A stretch of DNA of 47,676 nt from Burkholderia singularis (GTDB lineage Bacteria; Pseudomonadota; Gammaproteobacteria; Burkholderiales; Burkholderiaceae): NCBI RefSeq assembly GCF_900176645.1, contig NZ_FXAN01000064.1, positions 1-47,676 of the forward strand. Direction: 5' to 3'. The notes under the pieces are model-generated. The model worked only from the letters and a program-made list of their open reading frames with translations. It had not been told where the DNA came from and ran no database searches. Each line of letters opens with the position of its first letter. The first letter of the stretch is position 1. Below, in pieces: positions 9,969 through 18,213 of the stretch. Both the position numbers and the translations under genes were made by a program.

Positions 9969-10496
9969 TCAGCGCTCGAGACGCTCGATCTGCGCACGGA
10001 TCTCCATCGTCACACGCTCGACGAACATCAATTGCCGCACCGCCTCGGCTGCCCCCTGGTCGGCGCCGCTGTCGACGAGCGCGGCGAGTGTCGCAAGCCG
10101 CGCGCGCCGCTCATCGCGCAGTTCCGCAAGCAGCGCGTCGAGTTCGCCGACATGGCACGCGGCGGCCGCATCCTCGATGCGCTCGCGCCACTCCATTTGC
10201 TGCATCAGGAACGCCGGCTCCATCGCCGTGTTGTTCTCGGCGCCGACGTCCACGCCGCGCAGCGCAAGCAGATACGCCGCACGCTTGAGCGGATCGCGCA
10301 GCGTCTGATATGCCTCGTTCGCGCGCGCCGCCCATTGCATCGCGATGCGTTTTTGCGCGTCGCCCGCCGCCGCGAAGCGGTCCGGATGCACCTGCGACTG
10401 CACGGTGCGATATGCCGCATCCAGCGCCTGCTCGTCGAGCGCGAATTGCGCCGGCAGGCCAAACAAATCGAAGTGACTGTCTTTGAGCGAAACCAT
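9969..10496 (-). CDS. hscB: Fe-S assembly co-chaperone HscB
   Basis: This J-domain co-chaperone of 175 residues delivers IscU to HscA and stimulates its ATPase. The HPD tripeptide of the J-domain is at about residues 37-39 (QVHPDRF). The C-terminal three-helix HSCB oligomerisation domain follows. ATG 10496 is chosen because it gives the family-typical start [15 protein letters not shown]. An upstream in-frame start would read through the terminator-like hairpin region. It lies 143 bases before hscA. Confidence 0.94.
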   Translation of the reverse strand: MVSLKDSHFDLFGLPAQFALDEQALDAAYRTVQSQVHPDRFAAAGDAQKRIAMQWAARANEAYQTLRDPLKRAAYLLALRGVDVGAENNTAMEPAFLMQQMEWRERIEDAAAACHVGELDALLAELRDERRARLATLAALVDSGADQGAAEAVRQLMFVERVTMEIRAQIERLER

Positions 10497-10575
10497 CGCG
10501 TGTCGCAATCGTGCCGGATTCGTTGTCGATCGCGCGGCCCAACGCCCGCCGTCGCGAGCCGTTGCGCCGCCCATT

Positions 10576-10597
10576 AAAAAGGCGGCCCGCGCCGCCT
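10576..10597 (-). terminator. Intrinsic-terminator-like hairpin between iscA and hscB
   Basis: On the minus strand a 7-bp stem AGGCGGC/GCCGCCT with a 4-base loop is followed by a run of Ts. It lies inside the operon, so it may lower expression of hscBA-fdx-iscX relative to iscRSUA. Confidence 0.7.
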
Positions 10598-10623
10598 GTT
10601 GCCGCGCCGGATGGGAATCGCCG

Positions 10624-10947
10624 TCAGACGCGGAACGATTCGCCGCAGCCGCATTCGTCCTTCACGTTCGGGTTGTTGAACTTGAATCCCTCGTTCAACC
10701 CTTCGCGCGCGAAGTCCAATTCGGTGCCGTCGATATACGCGAGGCTTTTCGGATCGACGAAGACTTTCACGCCGTGGCTCTCGAACACTTGATCCTCGGT
10801 AGCAAGCTCATCGACATATTCGAGCTTGTACGCAAGCCCCGAGCAGCCGGTCGTGCGCACGCCGAGCCTCAGGCCCAGCCCCTTGCCGCGACGCGTCAAA
10901 TACTTCTGCACGTGTTGCGCCGCTTTTTCGGTCAGTGTGATTGCCAT
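10624..10947 (-). CDS. iscA: A-type Fe-S carrier IscA
   Basis: This A-type carrier of 107 residues receives and hands on Fe-S clusters, mainly for [4Fe-4S] proteins. The three conserved cysteines are C35 (TTGCSGLAY), C99 and C101 (ECGCGESF). ATG 10947 has a good AAGGA site 5-10 bases upstream; the in-frame upstream extension is not conserved-looking. It is placed between iscU and hscB as in other isc operons. Confidence 0.96.
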   Translation of the reverse strand: MAITLTEKAAQHVQKYLTRRGKGLGLRLGVRTTGCSGLAYKLEYVDELATEDQVFESHGVKVFVDPKSLAYIDGTELDFAREGLNEGFKFNNPNVKDECGCGESFRV

Positions 10948-11093
10948 AATGTCCTTCGCCGCGCACAGCCGAGCCGCGCGCGTATTGCGTTCAAACTCAA
11001 AACATCGTCCGTCCAACCCGCCGTGCCGTCAGCGCGCACGGCCTGTCTGCGTCACCGGCTCATCGCGCACGGCCCGCAACGCATAGCCTTGCC

Positions 11094-11504
11094 TCACGCA
11101 GCGGCCTGGTCGCCTTGCGCCGCGCCCGCATGACGCTGCTTGTAGTCGGCAACGGCCGCCTTGATCGCGTCTTCGGCGAGAATCGAGCAATGGATCTTCA
11201 CGGGCGGCAGCGCCAGTTCCTCGGCAATCTGCGTGTTCTTGATCGCGAGCGCCTCATCGAGGGTCTTGCCCTTCACCCATTCGGTGACGAGCGAACTCGA
11301 CGCGATCGCCGAACCGCAGCCATACGTCTTGAACTTCGCATCCTCGATCACGCCATCCGCGCCAACGCGAATCTGCAGCTTCATCACATCGCCGCACGCG
11401 GGCGCGCCGACCATGCCGGTGCCCACCGCATCGTCGTCCTTCGCGAACGAGCCGACGTTACGCGGATTTTCATAGTGATCCAGAACCTTGTTGCTGTAAG
11501 ACAT
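11094..11504 (-). CDS. iscU: Fe-S cluster scaffold IscU
   Basis: This scaffold protein of 136 residues is where [2Fe-2S] clusters are built with sulfur from IscS. The ligands are visible: C37 with D39 (PACGD), C63 (YGCGSA), and H105-C106. The HscA-binding LPPVK motif is at residues 99-103. A short Ala/Gln-rich tail ends the protein. It lies 81 bases after iscS in the same operon. Confidence 0.97.
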   Translation of the reverse strand: MSYSNKVLDHYENPRNVGSFAKDDDAVGTGMVGAPACGDVMKLQIRVGADGVIEDAKFKTYGCGSAIASSSLVTEWVKGKTLDEALAIKNTQIAEELALPPVKIHCSILAEDAIKAAVADYKQRHAGAAQGDQAAA

Positions 11505-11585
11505 GACTCAAACTCCTTGCATTTCGTCCGTGCGGCGCGCTTTTCGCTCAGCGTCCGCGATAAACCGCTCAACCTCGCGCCGTGC

Positions 11586-12809
11586 TCAGTGCGCCGCCCA
11601 TTCGATCGTCGACAGATCGATGCCTTCCTGATGCATTTCCCAAAGCGGCGACAAATCACGCAGCTTCGCAATCTTGCTCTTCAGCAGTTCGATCACGTAG
11701 TCGATTTCCTGCTCCGTCGTGAAGCGGCCGACCGTGAAGCGAATCGAGCTGTGCGCGAGTTCGTCGTTGCGGCCGAGCGCGCGCAGCACGTAGGACGGCT
11801 CGAGCGAAGCCGACGTGCACGCCGAGCCCGACGATACCGCGACGTCCTTGATCGCCATGATCAGCGACTCGCCTTCGACAAAATTGAAGCTGATGTTCAG
11901 ATTGTGCGCGATCCGGTGCTCGAGGTCGCCGTTCACATAGGTTTCCTCGATCTGCGTGAGACCGCGCAACAGCTTGTCGCGCAGCGCGCGAATCCGCTCG
12001 TTCTCGGTAGCCATCTCTTCGCGCGCGATCCGGAACGCCTCGCCCATTCCGACGATCTGGTGCGTCGGCAGCGTGCCCGAGCGCATTCCGCGTTCGTGGC
12101 CGCCGCCGTGCATCTGCGCTTCGATGCGCACGCGCGGCTTGCGGCGCACGTACAGCGCACCGATACCCTTGGGGCCGTAAGTCTTGTGCGCGGAGAACGA
12201 CATCAGGTCGACCTTCAGCTTGGCAAGGTCGATCTCGACCTTGCCCGTCGCCTGCGCGGCGTCGACGTGAAACACGATGCCCTTCTCGCGGCAGATTTCG
12301 CCGATCGTCTCGATGTCCTGGATCACGCCGATCTCGTTGTTCACGAACATCACCGACACGAGAACCGTATCCGGGCGCAGCGCGGCCTTGAATGCGTCGA
12401 GATCGATCAGGCCGTTTTCCTTCACGTCGAGGTAGGTCACCTCGAAGCCTTCGCGCTCGAGTTCACGGCACGTGTCGAGCACCGCCTTGTGCTCGGTCTT
12501 CACCGTGACGATGTGCTTGCCCTTGCCTTGATAGAAATGCGCGGCGCCTTTGATCGCGAGATTGTCGGACTCGGTCGCGCCGGAAGTCCAGATGATCTCC
12601 CGCGGGTCCGCGTTGACGAGCGCGGCCACCTGCTCGCGCGCCTGTTCGACCGCGCGCTCGGCATCCCAGCCGTATGCGTGGCTGCGCGACGCCGGGTTGC
12701 CGAACTGTTCGCGCAGATACGGCACCATCTTGTCGACGACGCGCGGATCGACAGGCGTCGTCGCGCTGTAGTCCATATAGATGGGCAGGTGGGGAATCTC
12801 GTTATTCAT
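11586..12809 (-). CDS. iscS: Cysteine desulfurase IscS
   Basis: This PLP enzyme of 407 residues converts cysteine to alanine and donates the sulfur to IscU. It also serves tRNA thiolation and other pathways. Visible features are the PLP lysine K209 ([12 protein letters not shown]), a catalytic histidine near 107 (KTEHKAV), and the persulfide cysteine C331 in the mobile loop ([17 protein letters not shown]). ATG 12809 follows a CCGGAG site. It is the second gene of the operon after iscR. Confidence 0.97.
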   Translation of the reverse strand: MNNEIPHLPIYMDYSATTPVDPRVVDKMVPYLREQFGNPASRSHAYGWDAERAVEQAREQVAALVNADPREIIWTSGATESDNLAIKGAAHFYQGKGKHIVTVKTEHKAVLDTCRELEREGFEVTYLDVKENGLIDLDAFKAALRPDTVLVSVMFVNNEIGVIQDIETIGEICREKGIVFHVDAAQATGKVEIDLAKLKVDLMSFSAHKTYGPKGIGALYVRRKPRVRIEAQMHGGGHERGMRSGTLPTHQIVGMGEAFRIAREEMATENERIRALRDKLLRGLTQIEETYVNGDLEHRIAHNLNISFNFVEGESLIMAIKDVAVSSGSACTSASLEPSYVLRALGRNDELAHSSIRFTVGRFTTEQEIDYVIELLKSKIAKLRDLSPLWEMHQEGIDLSTIEWAAH

Positions 12810-12887
12810 CTGTCGCTCCGGGTATGCGTGTTCTGTGCGGGACTGTTTGTTGGGCTCGCCGCGGGCTGTCGCGCGCGGCGGCTGCGA

Positions 12888-13427
12888 TCATGAGTTCGCA
12901 ATGTTGAAAACCGAATTCGGGCCAAGCGGAATCGAGCGGACCGGCTCGACGCCCGCCGGGGAAGGCTCGGGCTTGCGCTTGTCGCGCAGCACCGCCGGCG
13001 AGCCTTCGCACGCGCGCTGCTGATCGACGAGATCCTGCAGCGATACCGAATCGAGATACTCGACCATCTTCTGATTCAGCGTCGACCAAAGCTCGTGCGT
13101 CATGCAATGGCCATTGCGCTGCTTCGTGCCGTCGCACGCGCCCTTGCCGCCGCATTGCGTCGCATCGAGCGGCTCGTCCACCGCGATGATGATGTCGGCC
13201 ACCGTCACGTCCTGCGCGCGACGCGCGAGGTTGTAACCGCCGCCCGGCCCGCGGACCGATTCGACGATTTCATGCCGGCGCAGCTTGCCGAACAATTGCT
13301 CAAGATAGGAGAGTGAAATCCGCTGGCGCTGGCTAATGCCTGCAAGCGTCACCGGGCCATGCTCCTGGCGCAGCGCCAAGTCGATCATCGCCGTGACGGC
13401 GAAACGGCCTTTCGTGGTGAGTCTCAT
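12888..13427 (-). CDS. iscR: Fe-S responsive Rrf2-family regulator IscR
   Basis: IscR holds a [2Fe-2S] cluster and, when loaded, represses its own operon. The 179-residue protein has an N-terminal winged helix (ISLSYLEQLFGKLRR... VRGPGGGYNLAR) and cluster ligands C92, C98 and C108 plus H111. In E. coli, as I recall the sequence, the third cysteine and the histidine are at 104 and 107, so this protein has four extra residues (TKQRNGH region) between the second and third cysteine. It is the first gene of the operon, and two IscR boxes lie directly upstream. Confidence 0.96.
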   Translation of the reverse strand: MRLTTKGRFAVTAMIDLALRQEHGPVTLAGISQRQRISLSYLEQLFGKLRRHEIVESVRGPGGGYNLARRAQDVTVADIIIAVDEPLDATQCGGKGACDGTKQRNGHCMTHELWSTLNQKMVEYLDSVSLQDLVDQQRACEGSPAVLRDKRKPEPSPAGVEPVRSIPLGPNSVFNIANS

Positions 13428-13444
13428 GGTATTGAATGGGCAGC

Positions 13445-13469
13445 AATCTTGACGATTTTTGTCAAGTAT
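13445..13469 (-). promoter_or_regulatory. IscR type-1 box, promoter-proximal
   Basis: Read on the minus strand it begins ATACTTGAC and ends GTCAAGATT. This closely follows the E. coli type-1 IscR pattern ATASYYGAC...GTCRRSTAT. It overlaps the proposed -10 box and start site of iscR. Confidence 0.8.
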
Positions 13470-13492
13470 AAATATTCGACAAAATCAGTCAA
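13465..13492 (-). promoter_or_regulatory. iscR operon promoter
   Basis: On the minus strand the -35 is TTGACT (13487-13492), the spacer is 16 bp and the -10 is TATACT (13465-13470). Both IscR boxes overlap these elements, fitting direct repression by blocking RNA polymerase. Confidence 0.8.
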
Positions 13493-13496
13493 GTAT
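13472..13496 (-). promoter_or_regulatory. IscR type-1 box, promoter-distal
   Basis: Read on the minus strand it begins ATACTTGACTGA and ends GTCGAATAT, an excellent match to the type-1 pattern. It overlaps the -35 box. Its centre is 27 bp from the centre of the proximal box, with two bases between them. Confidence 0.85.
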
Positions 13497-13536
13497 CCCT
13501 ATCTCCAAAAGGGTGGAAAGCAACATCGAGAATGCT

Positions 13537-14025
13537 TCAATGCCGGTGCGGCACGCCGGCGCACAGGCTGCCGAGCAGACCGCGGCACGCATCCTCGCAC
13601 TGATCGAGCACCTGCTCGAAACCCCGCGAGCCGCCGAAATAAGGGTCGGCGATTTCGCGTGGCGCCCCGTCGCCCGCATATTCCATCAGCAGCCGAACCT
13701 TGCCCCGATACTGTGGCGGGCAACGCTTTTGCAGCTCGGCAAGATTCGCGGCATCCATCGCGAGCACCAGATCGAAGCGCTCGAAATCGGCCGGACCGAT
13801 TTGCCGCGCACGCAATTTCGACAGATCGTAGCCCCGCAAGCCTGCCGCCTGCTGCGCACGCGCATCGGGAGGCTCACCGACATGCCAATCGCCGGTGCCG
13901 GCCGAATCGACGGTGATCACGCCATCGAGCCCCGCCGCCGCGATTTGATGCCGCATCACCCCTTCGGCCGTGGGCGAACGGCAGATGTTGCCGAGGCAAA
14001 CGAAACAGATCGCGACGCTTTTCAT
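13537..14025 (-). CDS. Low-molecular-weight protein-tyrosine phosphatase
   Basis: This cytoplasmic phosphatase of 162 residues has the P-loop C10-LGNIC-R16-S near the N-terminus and the general-acid aspartate in ADPYFGG (D127). It is of the type that dephosphorylates tyrosine on proteins such as bacterial tyrosine kinases of exopolysaccharide systems. No kinase or polysaccharide gene lies nearby, so the substrate is unknown. ATG 14025 is preferred; a GTG one codon upstream is also possible. It is on the same strand as iscR, but iscR has its own promoter in between. Confidence 0.93.
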   Translation of the reverse strand: MKSVAICFVCLGNICRSPTAEGVMRHQIAAAGLDGVITVDSAGTGDWHVGEPPDARAQQAAGLRGYDLSKLRARQIGPADFERFDLVLAMDAANLAELQKRCPPQYRGKVRLLMEYAGDGAPREIADPYFGGSRGFEQVLDQCEDACRGLLGSLCAGVPHRH

Positions 14026-14116
14026 CACGCAGCCGGAATTGTGCGGCGCACCGCTCGAATGGAGAACGCGGCATTATACAAACGCCCGCCGATTCCCGCT
14101 TGCCACGGCCCGCGCA

Positions 14117-14344
14117 TCACAGCGCCTTCGACGCCGCGAGCGCCGCGCCTTGCGACGTGACGGGAAGCGGCTGCGACGCGTCGTCGACGAACCCATACGA
14201 CACGGTGCGCGCAAGCTCGGCCGACGTATCGCGCACGACAGCGCCCGCGCGCGGCGATCCAGCGTCGGAAAAATGCAGATAAGCGGCGGCGGCAAGCGGC
14301 ACAACGATCGCAAGCGGCCAGTACATCGATATTGTCTTTTTCAT
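14117..14344 (-). CDS. Small membrane-anchored hypothetical protein
   Basis: This is a 75-residue protein I do not recognise. It starts MKKTISMYWPLAIVVPLAAAAYLHF, a lysine-led hydrophobic segment that fits a signal anchor or signal peptide. A polar tail of about 50 residues follows without motifs. A GAGGTC site lies 6-11 bases before the ATG. It may be cotranscribed with the downstream phosphatase, which starts 92 bases later. The signal-like start and the ribosome-binding site support a real gene; no function can be given. Confidence 0.6.
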   Translation of the reverse strand: MKKTISMYWPLAIVVPLAAAAYLHFSDAGSPRAGAVVRDTSAELARTVSYGFVDDASQPLPVTSQGAALAASKAL

Positions 14345-14722
14345 GATGCGACCTCACTCGACTCGCGCATTGGGCGTCGCCCAATGTCGGCATGTCGACA
14401 TTCTATAAATCGTCTCTATCAAGATAAATCCGCGAATAGCGAACGCAGTGTTGTCGCCAGGTGAACAGTCACGCTCGAGCACGGTCACGAGCGGTCTGCA
14501 GGCATCCGAGCGCACCGGAATTTCGCGCGTCGCGCGCCCGCGCCATGCCCAGCCAGCGCCCCGGCGCTTTCCGCGCATGCCGGCGCTGCTACCGCGCGAA
14601 CGGTGTGCGCACCAATACGCCGCCGCAGGCGAAGACTTCCTCGAATGCCTTCCGTTCTTTTCACAATACGAGATACAATCGTCGCATTCCTGTATTCTTG
14701 ATGCGGCAATCGATTCACGACG
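14345..14722. other. Divergent intergenic region before the IclR gene
   Basis: Two inverted repeats sit next to the small membrane gene: 14368-14386 (CATTGGGC-GTC-GCCCAATG) and 14383-14402 (AATGTCG-GCATGT-CGACATT). Nearer the regulator gene, TACAAT (14674-14679) is a possible -10 without a good -35. The repeats could be operators, for instance for the adjacent IclR-type regulator. This is inference. No further gene is supported. Confidence 0.4.
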
Positions 14723-15535
14723 ATGAGCAACCCTAACTCGGACTCCAAAACGTCGATCCAGGTGATCGAGCGAATGATGCGGCTCCTCGATGCGCTCGCC
14801 GCGCATAGCGATCCCGTCAGTCTGAAGGAGCTTGCGCAACGCACCGAGCTGCATCCTTCCACCGCGCATCGAATCCTGAACGACATGGTCACCTGCCGTC
14901 TCGTCGATCGTTCCGACCCTGGTACGTACCGGCTCGGCATGCGGCTGCTCGAACTCGGCAATCTCGTCAAGGCCCGGCTGTCGGTGCGCGATGCGGCGCT
15001 GATGCCGATGCGCGAATTGCATCGGTTGACCGGGCAGACGGTCAACCTGTCAGTCCGGCAAGGCGACGAAATTGTCTATATCGAGCGCGCGTATTCGGAG
15101 CGCTCCGGCATGCAGGTCGTGCGCGCGATCGGCGGCCGCGCGCCGCTGCACCTGACGTCGGTCGGCAAGCTGTTTCTCGCCGCCGACGAGACCTCGCGGG
15201 TACGCGCGTATGCGACGCGCACGGGGCTCGCCGGCCATACTCAAAACAGCATTACCGATCTGCCGAAACTCGAGCGTGAACTCGCGCTCGTGCGCCAGCA
15301 AGCGTGCGCACGCGACAACGAGGAACTGGAACTCGGCGTGCGCTGCATCGCGGCCGGGATCTACGATGACACCGGCAAGCTCGTCGCGGGACTATCGCTG
15401 TCCGCTCCAGCCGACCGGCTCCAGGACGCGTGGCTCGGCCAGCTCAGCCGCACCGCGCTGACGATTTCCGAATCGCTCGGATACCACCCCGAAGCGCTGA
15501 AGGACGCGGATACGCTCACGCAAAAACAAGCCTAA
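14723..15535 (+). CDS. IclR-family transcriptional regulator
   Basis: This 270-residue protein has an N-terminal winged helix (about residues 10-75, with SLKELAQRTELHPSTAHRILNDM as the recognition part) and a C-terminal IclR effector domain (about 90-255, with ELELGVRCIAAGI and GLSLSAP). These regulators bind small organic acids or aromatics and act as dimers or tetramers. No catabolic operon is adjacent, so the effector and targets are unknown. The neighbours are a small membrane protein (divergent) and pbpG (convergent). Confidence 0.92.
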   Translation: MSNPNSDSKTSIQVIERMMRLLDALAAHSDPVSLKELAQRTELHPSTAHRILNDMVTCRLVDRSDPGTYRLGMRLLELGNLVKARLSVRDAALMPMRELHRLTGQTVNLSVRQGDEIVYIERAYSERSGMQVVRAIGGRAPLHLTSVGKLFLAADETSRVRAYATRTGLAGHTQNSITDLPKLERELALVRQQACARDNEELELGVRCIAAGIYDDTGKLVAGLSLSAPADRLQDAWLGQLSRTALTISESLGYHPEALKDADTLTQKQA

Positions 15536-15611
15536 CCAAGCTGATCCGCAGCGAAAGCTGGGCACGCGGCGCCAATTGCAGCGAGCGGCCGCACGCGACA
15601 CCGGCCCAAAC

Positions 15612-15637
15612 AAAAGCCCCGCATTCGCGGGGCTTTT
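15612..15637. terminator. Bidirectional terminator between the IclR gene and pbpG
   Basis: An 11-bp perfect stem AAAAGCCCCGC with complement GCGGGGCTTTT encloses a 4-base loop. It is placed between convergent genes and has A and T runs on both sides. Confidence 0.93.
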
Positions 15638-15662
15638 CATCAAGCGATCACGCGCCGCCGGC

Positions 15663-16775
15663 TCAGGTGCCCGCCGTCGTGTTCGCCGCGGTGAGGCGCT
15701 CGCCGCCGCCGTTGTCGAGCCAATTGCGCACGCGCGACGCATCGGCAAAACGCGAATATTTGCCGAACGAATCGAGCAACACCATCACGATCGGACGGCC
15801 GTGAATCGTCGTCTGCATCACCAGGCACTCGCCCGCTTCGTTGATGAAACCCGTCTTCTGCAACCCGATATCCCATGACGCATTACGCACGAGCGCATTC
15901 GTGCTGTTGTACGCGATCGTGCGCTTGCCCGTGTACACCTCATAGCTGCGATCCGTCGAGAACTTGCGGATCAACGGATATTGGTAAGCGGCATTCACCA
16001 TCTTCACGAGATCGCGCGCGGTCGACACATTCGCACTCGACAGGCCTGTCGAATTCTCGAAGTGCGTATCGGTCATTCCGAGCGCCTTCGCCTTCGCGTT
16101 CATCGCCGCGATGAACGCCGGACGGCCGCCCGGATAGTAACGCGACAGCGCGGCCGCCGCGCGGTTCTCCGAGGCCATCAGCGCGATGTGCAGCATGTCC
16201 TCGCGCGACAGCACCGAGCCGACCGACAAGCGCGAGCCCGTGCCTTTCTCGTAATCGCGATCTTCGTCGGTCACTTCGACTTGATCAGTCAGCGGCGATT
16301 TCGAATCGAGGACGACCATCGCGGTCATCAGCTTGGTGATCGACGCGATCGGCACGACCGCATGCGAGTTCTTATCGAACAGCGGCTCGGACGAATTCTG
16401 ATCGACGACATACGCGACGCCCGAGCGCAGCGCAAGCGCGTCCGGCGTGTCGTGCAGGCCGAACGCCTGGCCGACCGACGGCTGACGCGGCTGGAACGCA
16501 ACCCGGCGCACGCCGCCGTGGTGACGGCCGCCGGCCGCGAGCGTCATCCGCTTGCGCGAGCCGCTCGCGCGCGCCGTATCGGCCGACGCAACGCGCTGCG
16601 ACTTCTTCGCCACGCTCTTCTTGCCTTTCGCGCTATGTGAAGTCTTTGTCGCGGCAAACGCGTCCGCGGGAGCGACAGCAGCCGCTGACGCCATCAACGT
16701 GATGGCAACCGAAACGGCAGTGCTGAGCGCGACGCTCTGCATCATCCTGAGCGGGGCAAACAATTGGGCTTTCAT
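15663..16775 (-). CDS. pbpG: D-alanyl-D-alanine endopeptidase (PbpG/PBP7 type)
   Basis: This periplasmic serine peptidase (family S11) cleaves D-Ala-containing crosslinks in peptidoglycan. The 370 residues start with a signal peptide ending near residues 40-42 (ADAFAA). A Lys/Ser/Arg-rich stretch follows (about 43-100). The catalytic domain has S145-x-x-K (SITK), the SxN motif S202-E-N and K307-T-G (LQKTGF). The lack of a long C-terminal amphipathic domain fits PBP7 more than PBP5. The basic linker may contact anionic wall or membrane. Confidence 0.92.
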   Translation of the reverse strand: MKAQLFAPLRMMQSVALSTAVSVAITLMASAAAVAPADAFAATKTSHSAKGKKSVAKKSQRVASADTARASGSRKRMTLAAGGRHHGGVRRVAFQPRQPSVGQAFGLHDTPDALALRSGVAYVVDQNSSEPLFDKNSHAVVPIASITKLMTAMVVLDSKSPLTDQVEVTDEDRDYEKGTGSRLSVGSVLSREDMLHIALMASENRAAAALSRYYPGGRPAFIAAMNAKAKALGMTDTHFENSTGLSSANVSTARDLVKMVNAAYQYPLIRKFSTDRSYEVYTGKRTIAYNSTNALVRNASWDIGLQKTGFINEAGECLVMQTTIHGRPIVMVLLDSFGKYSRFADASRVRNWLDNGGGERLTAANTTAGT

Positions 16776-16838
16776 TAGGGTCCGAACAAAACGGCGAGGG
16801 AATTTTCGCCAGTGTATTAAAAGCTCAAAAAAGAAGCA

Positions 16839-16866
16839 ATATTAGGCACTTACCGATCTTCGTTAA
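16839..16866 (-). promoter_or_regulatory. Possible pbpG promoter
   Basis: On the minus strand the candidate is TTAACG (-35, 16861-16866), a 16-bp spacer and TAATAT (-10, 16839-16844). The -35 is weak. The region is AT-rich compared with the flanks. Confidence 0.4.
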
Positions 16867-17283
16867 ACCAAAATGTAAGAATTGATTACACCAAGCCAAT
16901 CGGCCCGCATTGTCTCATCGAAAAATACGATGGCCCACGCATGGCACTCCCTGCCCGCGGCGGCTATGCGCGCTGCCGTAGGCGTTCGGCATATCGGTCT
17001 GCGATCGGCAAACTTGAGGCGGGAAAATCGTGAATGTTGCCGGCAAAACAGATGTAACAGCCTGCCGGCAGGCGCGACGGCGAGTGCAAAAAGCCGTCCG
17101 CGCAGAAAACGATGAGCGCTTCGACCAATTAAGCCATTAAACGTTCCGCGTCGTCGTTTGGTTTACTTGGCGTACCGCAACGGTGCAGCCTGATTGCAGC
17201 GCCCCGTATTGAATCACGGTGCGCAGCAATTGGAATCGATTCCATTCAAACAGTGCAACTCTTTGTTTTGTCTACATATTATC
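16867..17283. other. Intergenic region with palindrome TGGAATCGATTCCA
   Basis: No gene is seen. At 17231-17244 there is a perfect 14-bp palindrome, TGGAATCGATTCCA, about 65 bp upstream of the phasin -35 box. It looks like an operator. The binding protein is unknown. Confidence 0.4.
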
Positions 17284-17306
17284 TATTTTGTGCGACGCAC
17301 AAAATA
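17284..17306 (+). promoter_or_regulatory. Candidate PhaR operator upstream of phaP
   Basis: A perfect palindrome with 10-bp arms, TATTTTGTGC-GAC-GCACAAAATA, ends one base before the phaP -35 box. The right arm continues as GCACAAAATACT, which matches the PhaR-binding motif GCAMMAAWTMMD that I recall from Ralstonia eutropha. Confidence 0.7.
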
Positions 17307-17307
17307 C

Positions 17308-17335
17308 TTGACTTTCCATTTTGGCGCTCTACAAT
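17308..17335 (+). promoter_or_regulatory. phaP promoter
   Basis: TTGACT (17308-17313), a 16-bp spacer and TACAAT (17330-17335). This is strong sigma-70-like spacing and sequence. The expected start site is near 17342. Confidence 0.78.
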
Positions 17336-17343
17336 ACCCTCCA

Positions 17344-17365
17344 TTGTTGCGATGCACAAAGCTAC
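17344..17365 (+). promoter_or_regulatory. Second, imperfect PhaR-like site at the phaP start
   Basis: TTGTTGC-GAT-GCACAAAGCTAC is an imperfect version of the upstream palindrome and lies at the predicted transcription start. Two sites bracketing the promoter resemble the arrangement described for R. eutropha phaP1. Confidence 0.5.
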
Positions 17366-17437
17366 TTTGAGCATCCGTTCACCAAAGTTGTGCTTGTTGT
17401 CTCCACGATCGACTACCCCTTCTTCAGGAGCATAAAA

Positions 17438-18019
17438 ATGTCTTTTCTGACCCCCGAGCAAATCGCCGCCGCACAGAAAGCCAACATCGAAAATCTCTTC
17501 GGCCTGACGTCGAAGGCATTCGAAGGTGTCGAGAAGCTGATCGAGCTGAATCTCCAAGTCGTGAAGTCGACGCTCGCGGAAAGCCAGGAAAATGTTCAAC
17601 GCGCGCTGTCCGTGAAGGACGCGCAAGAGCTGCTCGCGCTGCAAGCCAGCCTGACGCAACCGATCGCCGAGAAGGTGCTGTCGTATGGCCGCCATCTGTA
17701 CGAAATCGCGTCGGCCACGCAAGCCGAGTTCGCGAAGGTCGCCGAAGCGCAATACGAAGAGCAAAACCGCAAGGTCCAGGCGCTGGTCGACAACGTCGCG
17801 AAGAACGCACCTGCTGGCTCGGAAACCGCCGTCGCTGCGCTGAAATCCGCGATCAACGCCGCGAACACCACTTACGAAACGGTGCAGAAGGCTGCAAAGC
17901 AAGCGGTTGAAATCGCGGAAACGAACTTCAACGCCGCCGCCGCTGTCGCCACCAAGGCCGCCAGCAACGCTGCCGCCGCGTCGCGCCGCAGCACCACCGC
18001 CACGAACAAGCCGGCGTAA
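17438..18019 (+). CDS. phaP: Phasin, PHB granule-associated protein
   Basis: This protein of 193 residues coats polyhydroxybutyrate granules and controls their size and number. It is almost entirely helical, with Ala/Glu/Lys-rich amphipathic stretches and no cysteine. The start [20 protein letters not shown] is characteristic of the phasin family in Burkholderia and Ralstonia. The tail is Ala/Ser/Thr-rich. ATG 17438 follows a CAGGAG site; the open frame further upstream runs through the promoter and is not coding. It is a single-gene unit with its own terminator. PhaR-like sites upstream fit derepression when granules form. Confidence 0.94.
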   Translation: MSFLTPEQIAAAQKANIENLFGLTSKAFEGVEKLIELNLQVVKSTLAESQENVQRALSVKDAQELLALQASLTQPIAEKVLSYGRHLYEIASATQAEFAKVAEAQYEEQNRKVQALVDNVAKNAPAGSETAVAALKSAINAANTTYETVQKAAKQAVEIAETNFNAAAAVATKAASNAAAASRRSTTATNKPA

Positions 18020-18053
18020 GCGTCTCTGGTTGACGTCTTCTGCTTGAATGGGG

Positions 18054-18083
18054 AAAAGCCGCGCGAATATGCGCGGCTTTTTT
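18054..18083 (+). terminator. phaP terminator
   Basis: Stem AAAAGCCGCGC/GCGCGGCTTTT with a 6-base loop, followed by a T-run. Confidence 0.93.
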
Positions 18084-18143
18084 CATTGCACGGCTGCGAC
18101 GCTCGCGGCGCGCCGTCTCGTGCCCGGTCCGCCCGGCTCGCAT

Positions 18144-18179
18144 AAAAATGGCGCGTTCCGTTGCCGAAACGCGCCATTT
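18144..18179 (-). terminator. lpdA terminator
   Basis: A 12-bp stem AAATGGCGCGTT/AACGCGCCATTT with a 10-base loop. On the minus strand it runs into five Ts just after the lpdA stop region. Confidence 0.88.
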
Positions 18180-18213
18180 CTCCTGCTGCCGCGGTAACGC
18201 CACCTAGCGGCGT

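Noticed and set aside
8294..9997. A long minus-strand open frame overlapping hscA in another frame
   Set aside because: Arg/Gly-rich composition; the hscA frame has all Hsp70 motifs.
17321..17437. A 39-codon N-terminal extension of the phasin
   Set aside because: It runs through the promoter -10 and start site. The ATG at 17438 has an AGGAG site and a family-typical start.
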